Source: an uncultured Myxococcales bacterium
GTDB lineage: Bacteria; Myxococcota_A; Bradymonadia; Bradymonadales; Bradymonadaceae
Length of the DNA: 7,229 nucleotides
Assembly: GCA_913058025.1 (NCBI GenBank)
Contig: CAJXPN010000212.1
Coordinates: forward strand, 1 to 7,229
Reading direction: 5' to 3'
The notes beneath the pieces were generated by a model, which was given only the letters and a program-made list of their open reading frames with translations, was not told the DNA's origin and did no database searches. Below, in pieces: positions 4,487 to 7,229 of the stretch. Every line of letters starts with the position of its first letter. Position 1 is the first letter of the stretch. The position numbers and the translations under genes are program-made.

Positions 4487-6970
4487 TCATTCCCTCGTTC
4501 TCGGCGCGTGCACCACTTCGGCCCCGGCGCCCAGGTCGGAACCCAACGGTTTCGGCCTCCCGTCATCCCCGGAGACCTCTCCGCTGAGCGCCTCGGGCGG
4601 CAGCAACGGCCTCGCCAACCTCGCCGCGAAGCCTTCCGCGTCCGGCAGCCTGAGCGCGCGCACCAGCACGTCGTCCATGTGCTCCACGCCCACGACCTCG
4701 AGCCCCTTGAGCACGCGCGGGGGCACGTCTCGCAGATCCTTCAGGTTCGTGTGAGGGATCAGCACCGTCTTGATCCCCGAGCGGTACGCCGCCAGCAGCT
4801 TCTCCTTCAAGCCCCCGATCGGCAGCACCCGGCCTCGCAGAGTGATCTCTCCCGTCATCGCCACGTCGTGGCGCACGGGGATCTGCGTGAGCGCGCTCAC
4901 GATCCCCGTCGCCATCGTGATGCCAGCCGACGGGCCGTCCTTGGGCAGCGCGCCCTCGGGGAAGTGCACGTGCATGTCCACGCGCTGGTGGAAGTCCGCG
5001 GCCAACCCGAGGTTCAGCGCCCTCGCCCTGACGTAGCTCATCGCCGCCTGCGCGGACTCCTGCATCACGTCGCCGAGCTTGCCCGTGATGATGAACTTCC
5101 CCGAGCCTGGCATCACGGACACCTCACTCGCCAGCATCACGCCGCCGAACTGAGTCCACGCCAGCCCGTGGGTCATCCCGACCGCGTCGCGCTCCTCTCG
5201 CCCCTCACGCTCGAAGCGCGGCGGCCCCAGGTAACGCGGCACCGTCTTCGCCCGGACCTTGTAGTGGTCCGCGCCCTCGCCGCCGACCACCTGGCGCGCG
5301 ATCTTGCGGCACACGCCGCTGATCTCGCGCTCCAGGCCGCGCACGCCGGCCTCCCTCGTGTACCCCTCGATGATCCGACGCAGCGCCGAGCTCGTGAACT
5401 CCACGTCCACGTCCCCAAGGCCGTTCGCGTCGACCTGCTTGTCCACGAGGTGAGCCTTGGCGATCTCGAGCTTCTCGTCGTCCGTGTAGCCCGCGATCTC
5501 GATGATCTCCATGCGGTCCTGGAGCGGCCTCGGGATCCCGCTCAGGTTGTTCGCAGTGCACACGAACATCACGCCCGACAGGTCGTAGTCCAGGTCCAGG
5601 TAGTGGTCGTTGAAGGTCGCGTTCTGCTCCGGGTCCAACACCTCGAGCAGCGCGCTCGACGGGTCCCCCCTGAAGTCCGTCGACATCTTGTCGACCTCGT
5701 CGAGCAGGAACACCGGGTTGCATGAACCCGCCTTCCTCATCGACTGGATGATCTTCCCGGGCAGCGCGCCGATGTAGGTGCGCCTGTGCCCTCGGACCTC
5801 CGCCTCGTCGCGCACGCCGCCAAGGCTCAGCCTGACGAACTCTCGCCCGAGCGCGGTCGCGATCGAGCGCCCAAGCGACGTCTTGCCCACGCCCGGCGGG
5901 CCCACCATGCACAGGATCGGCCCGCGCGGCGTCTTCGTGAGCGCGCGCACGGCCAGGTACTCGAGGATGCGGTCCTTGGGGCGAGCGAGCCCGTGGTGGT
6001 CCGCGTCGAGCTGGGCCTGCGCCGCCGCCACGTCGATCTGGTCGTCGGTCCGCTCCGTCCACGGGAGCCCGAGCACCCAGTCGATGTAGTTGCGTACGAC
6101 CGTCGCCTCCGCGCTCATCGGGCTCATCAGCTTCAGCTTCTTGACCTCCCGCTCCAGGCGCTCGGCAACCTCCGCGGGCACCTCCTTCTCGTTGACCCTC
6201 GCCTCGATCTCTTCGATCTCATTCTTGAACTCGTTCCCGTCCTCCTTCTGCTCGGGAGGGCCCTCGCCGACGTAGAAGTCCTTCTGGGTCTTCTCCATCT
6301 GCTTCTTCACGCGCGACCGGATCTTCTTCTCCACCTGGAGGATCTCGATGTCGTCGCGCATCAGCGTGAGCAGGCGATCGAGGCGAGCGCCGACGTCCTC
6401 GAACTCCAGGATCTGCTGCTTGTCCGGGAGCTTGAGCGCGAGCTGCGCCACGATCGTATCCGCCAACCTCGCCGGGTCCTCGATCTTGGCGACCTGCGTG
6501 AGCATCTCCGGCGGGATCCTCCGGTTCAGCTTCACGTACGACTCGAACGTCCGGCGGATCTCGATGACCAGGTCACCCAGCCGCTCCTCGTCCTCGCGGG
6601 CCTCGACGAGCGCCTCGGCCACGACCTCGAAGTGGCGTGGGTTCTCGACGAACTCGACGACCTTCACGCGGCGCTCCCCCATCACGAGGACCTTCACGGT
6701 CCCGTCCGGGAGCTGGATCATCTGGCGGATCGTGCCCAGCGTTCCCACGGCGAACAGGTCGTCGGGCCCCGGGTCGTTGGTCTTGGGCTGGCGCTGGGCG
6801 CACAGCACCACGCGCTTGTCGCGCTCCATCGCCTCCTTGAGCGCGGCGATCGAGCGCTCGCGCCCCACGAACAGCGGCACCACCATGCTCGGAAACACGA
6901 TGATGTCCCGCAGCGGAAGCAGCGGCGCCTTCCGCTTGTCCTCGCCGCCCTCTCCGGTCCCTTGCGTCAT
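4487..6970 (-). CDS. lon: ATP-dependent Lon protease (LonA type)
   Basis: This 827-residue cytoplasmic AAA+ serine protease degrades misfolded and regulatory proteins as a hexamer. Domains in order: N-terminal substrate-binding domain (about 15-210, opening PLLPLRDIIVFPSMVVPLF), linker helix, AAA+ module, and C-terminal Ser-Lys protease domain (about 590-775). Visible motifs are Walker A GPPGVGKT (357-364), Walker B FLLDEVD (421-427), sensor-1 Asn (TANN, 474), arginine finger Arg486 and sensor-2 Arg544. The catalytic dyad is Ser681 in KDGPSAG and Lys724 in GGLKEK, equivalent to E. coli Ser679 and Lys722, so it should be active. I chose the ATG at 6970 because GAGGG lies about 5 bases upstream; a GTG at 7045 would add 25 residues without a comparable site. 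Oddities are a divergent linker at 231-246 and a tail of about 50 residues past the protease core. It follows clpX by about 110 bases. Confidence 0.97.
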   Translation of the reverse strand: MTQGTGEGGEDKRKAPLLPLRDIIVFPSMVVPLFVGRERSIAALKEAMERDKRVVLCAQRQPKTNDPGPDDLFAVGTLGTIRQMIQLPDGTVKVLVMGERRVKVVEFVENPRHFEVVAEALVEAREDEERLGDLVIEIRRTFESYVKLNRRIPPEMLTQVAKIEDPARLADTIVAQLALKLPDKQQILEFEDVGARLDRLLTLMRDDIEILQVEKKIRSRVKKQMEKTQKDFYVGEGPPEQKEDGNEFKNEIEEIEARVNEKEVPAEVAERLEREVKKLKLMSPMSAEATVVRNYIDWVLGLPWTERTDDQIDVAAAQAQLDADHHGLARPKDRILEYLAVRALTKTPRGPILCMVGPPGVGKTSLGRSIATALGREFVRLSLGGVRDEAEVRGHRRTYIGALPGKIIQSMRKAGSCNPVFLLDEVDKMSTDFRGDPSSALLEVLDPEQNATFNDHYLDLDYDLSGVMFVCTANNLSGIPRPLQDRMEIIEIAGYTDDEKLEIAKAHLVDKQVDANGLGDVDVEFTSSALRRIIEGYTREAGVRGLEREISGVCRKIARQVVGGEGADHYKVRAKTVPRYLGPPRFEREGREERDAVGMTHGLAWTQFGGVMLASEVSVMPGSGKFIITGKLGDVMQESAQAAMSYVRARALNLGLAADFHQRVDMHVHFPEGALPKDGPSAGITMATGIVSALTQIPVRHDVAMTGEITLRGRVLPIGGLKEKLLAAYRSGIKTVLIPHTNLKDLRDVPPRVLKGLEVVGVEHMDDVLVRALRLPDAEGFAARLARPLLPPEALSGEVSGDDGRPKPLGSDLGAGAEVVHAPRTRE

Positions 6971-7052
6971 GCTTCCCTCTACGTCGCGACGCGCGACGCC
7001 CTTGCGCCCTACCCTGGGCGCGGCATCGCGCGTCGTCTGCTCCACACGTCGT

Positions 7053-7071
7053 CGCGCTCACCATGAGCGCG
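7053..7071 (-). other. Inverted repeat between clpX and lon
   Basis: Perfect 8-base arms (CGCGCTCA and TGAGCGCG) flank a 3-base loop, starting about 8 bases after the clpX stop codon. No T-run follows, so it is not an obvious intrinsic terminator. It could stabilise the clpX mRNA end or bind a regulator of lon. Confidence 0.45.
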
Positions 7072-7079
7072 CCTCAAGC

Positions 7080-7204
7080 TCACGCCGTCTCGGCCAACGG
7101 CGGCGCCGGCGACTCGTCGCCCTGCGCCTCCTGGATCATCTCCGGCGTGATAAGCACCTCGGTCACGTCCGTGTTTCCCGGCACGTCGTACATCAGATCC
7201 ATCA
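7080..7204 (-). CDS. clpX: ATP-dependent Clp protease ATP-binding subunit ClpX, C-terminal fragment
   Basis: Only the last 40 codons and the TGA stop (7080-7082) are present, preceded by two bases of another codon; the rest is lost at the contig end. The fragment reads MDLMYDVPGNTDVTEVLIT and then an acidic, proline-containing tail ending PLAETA. The pattern (L)MDxMYxxPxxxxVxxVxIT is the typical end of ClpX, the AAA+ unfoldase that feeds substrates to ClpP. The call is supported by its position directly upstream of lon, as in the common tig-clpP-clpX-lon order. The ATG at the left of the fragment is internal, not a start. Sequence beyond 7204 is adapter, not gene. Confidence 0.8.
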
Positions 7205-7229
7205 CTGTCTCTTATACACATCTCCGAGC
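7205..7229. other. Nextera transposase adapter left on the contig end (artefact)
   Basis: The window ends with CTGTCTCTTATACACATCT followed by CCGAGC, the Tn5 mosaic end and the start of the Illumina Nextera adapter. It is library sequence, not part of the genome. Read on the minus strand it encodes MCIRDS, a well-known false N-terminus in databases. Confidence 0.97.

Noticed and set aside
4397..5725. Plus-strand frame of 442 codons
   Set aside because: Shadow of lon, rich in Arg, His and Val from reversed GC-rich codons; it also starts at the tRNA-Val 5' end region.
5786..7066. Plus-strand frame of 426 codons
   Set aside because: Shadow of the N-terminal half of lon; the minus-strand protein has complete Lon motifs.
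7009..7221. 70-residue minus-strand protein beginning MCIRDS
   Set aside because: Its start lies in the Nextera adapter and its frame is not that of clpX.

Overview
The window is a GC-rich bacterial contig end. The gene density, run of lipoprotein-type genes, clpX-lon order and style of the Lon protein suggest a myxobacterium-like (former Deltaproteobacteria) genome. That assignment is an inference; no rRNA or other strong taxonomic marker is present. Every gene I can support lies on the minus strand, so the window reads from right to left.

Right end (about 4190-7229): the last 25 bases are not genomic. They match the Illumina Nextera transposase adapter, so the contig breaks inside clpX and only the last 40 codons of clpX remain. 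About 110 bases further on comes a complete ATP-dependent protease gene, lon (827 residues, LonA type, all catalytic residues present). clpX and lon together form a protein quality-control block. Right after the lon stop codon is a good sigma70-type promoter driving a two-gene tRNA unit, tRNA-Val(UAC) then tRNA-Asp(GUC), closed by a strong intrinsic terminator.

Middle (2617-4186): a promoter-bearing gap precedes a 445-residue predicted lipoprotein with an N-terminal stretch resembling DUF4397 and six further cysteines. It ends in a terminator with a perfect 17-bp stem.

Left end (1-2552): a tightly packed three-gene unit. It starts with a small exported or lipidated protein carrying a YidD-type domain, overlaps by 17 bases a 451-residue lipoprotein with two PLxVGxxW motifs, and continues 16 bases later into an unrecognised, apparently cytoplasmic protein that runs off the window. 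This unit is the least ordinary part: YidD normally sits on the inner face of the cytoplasmic membrane next to rnpA and yidC, not behind an export signal beside lipoproteins. No mobile elements, CRISPR arrays or phage genes are seen, and there is no gene-free stretch longer than 300 bases.
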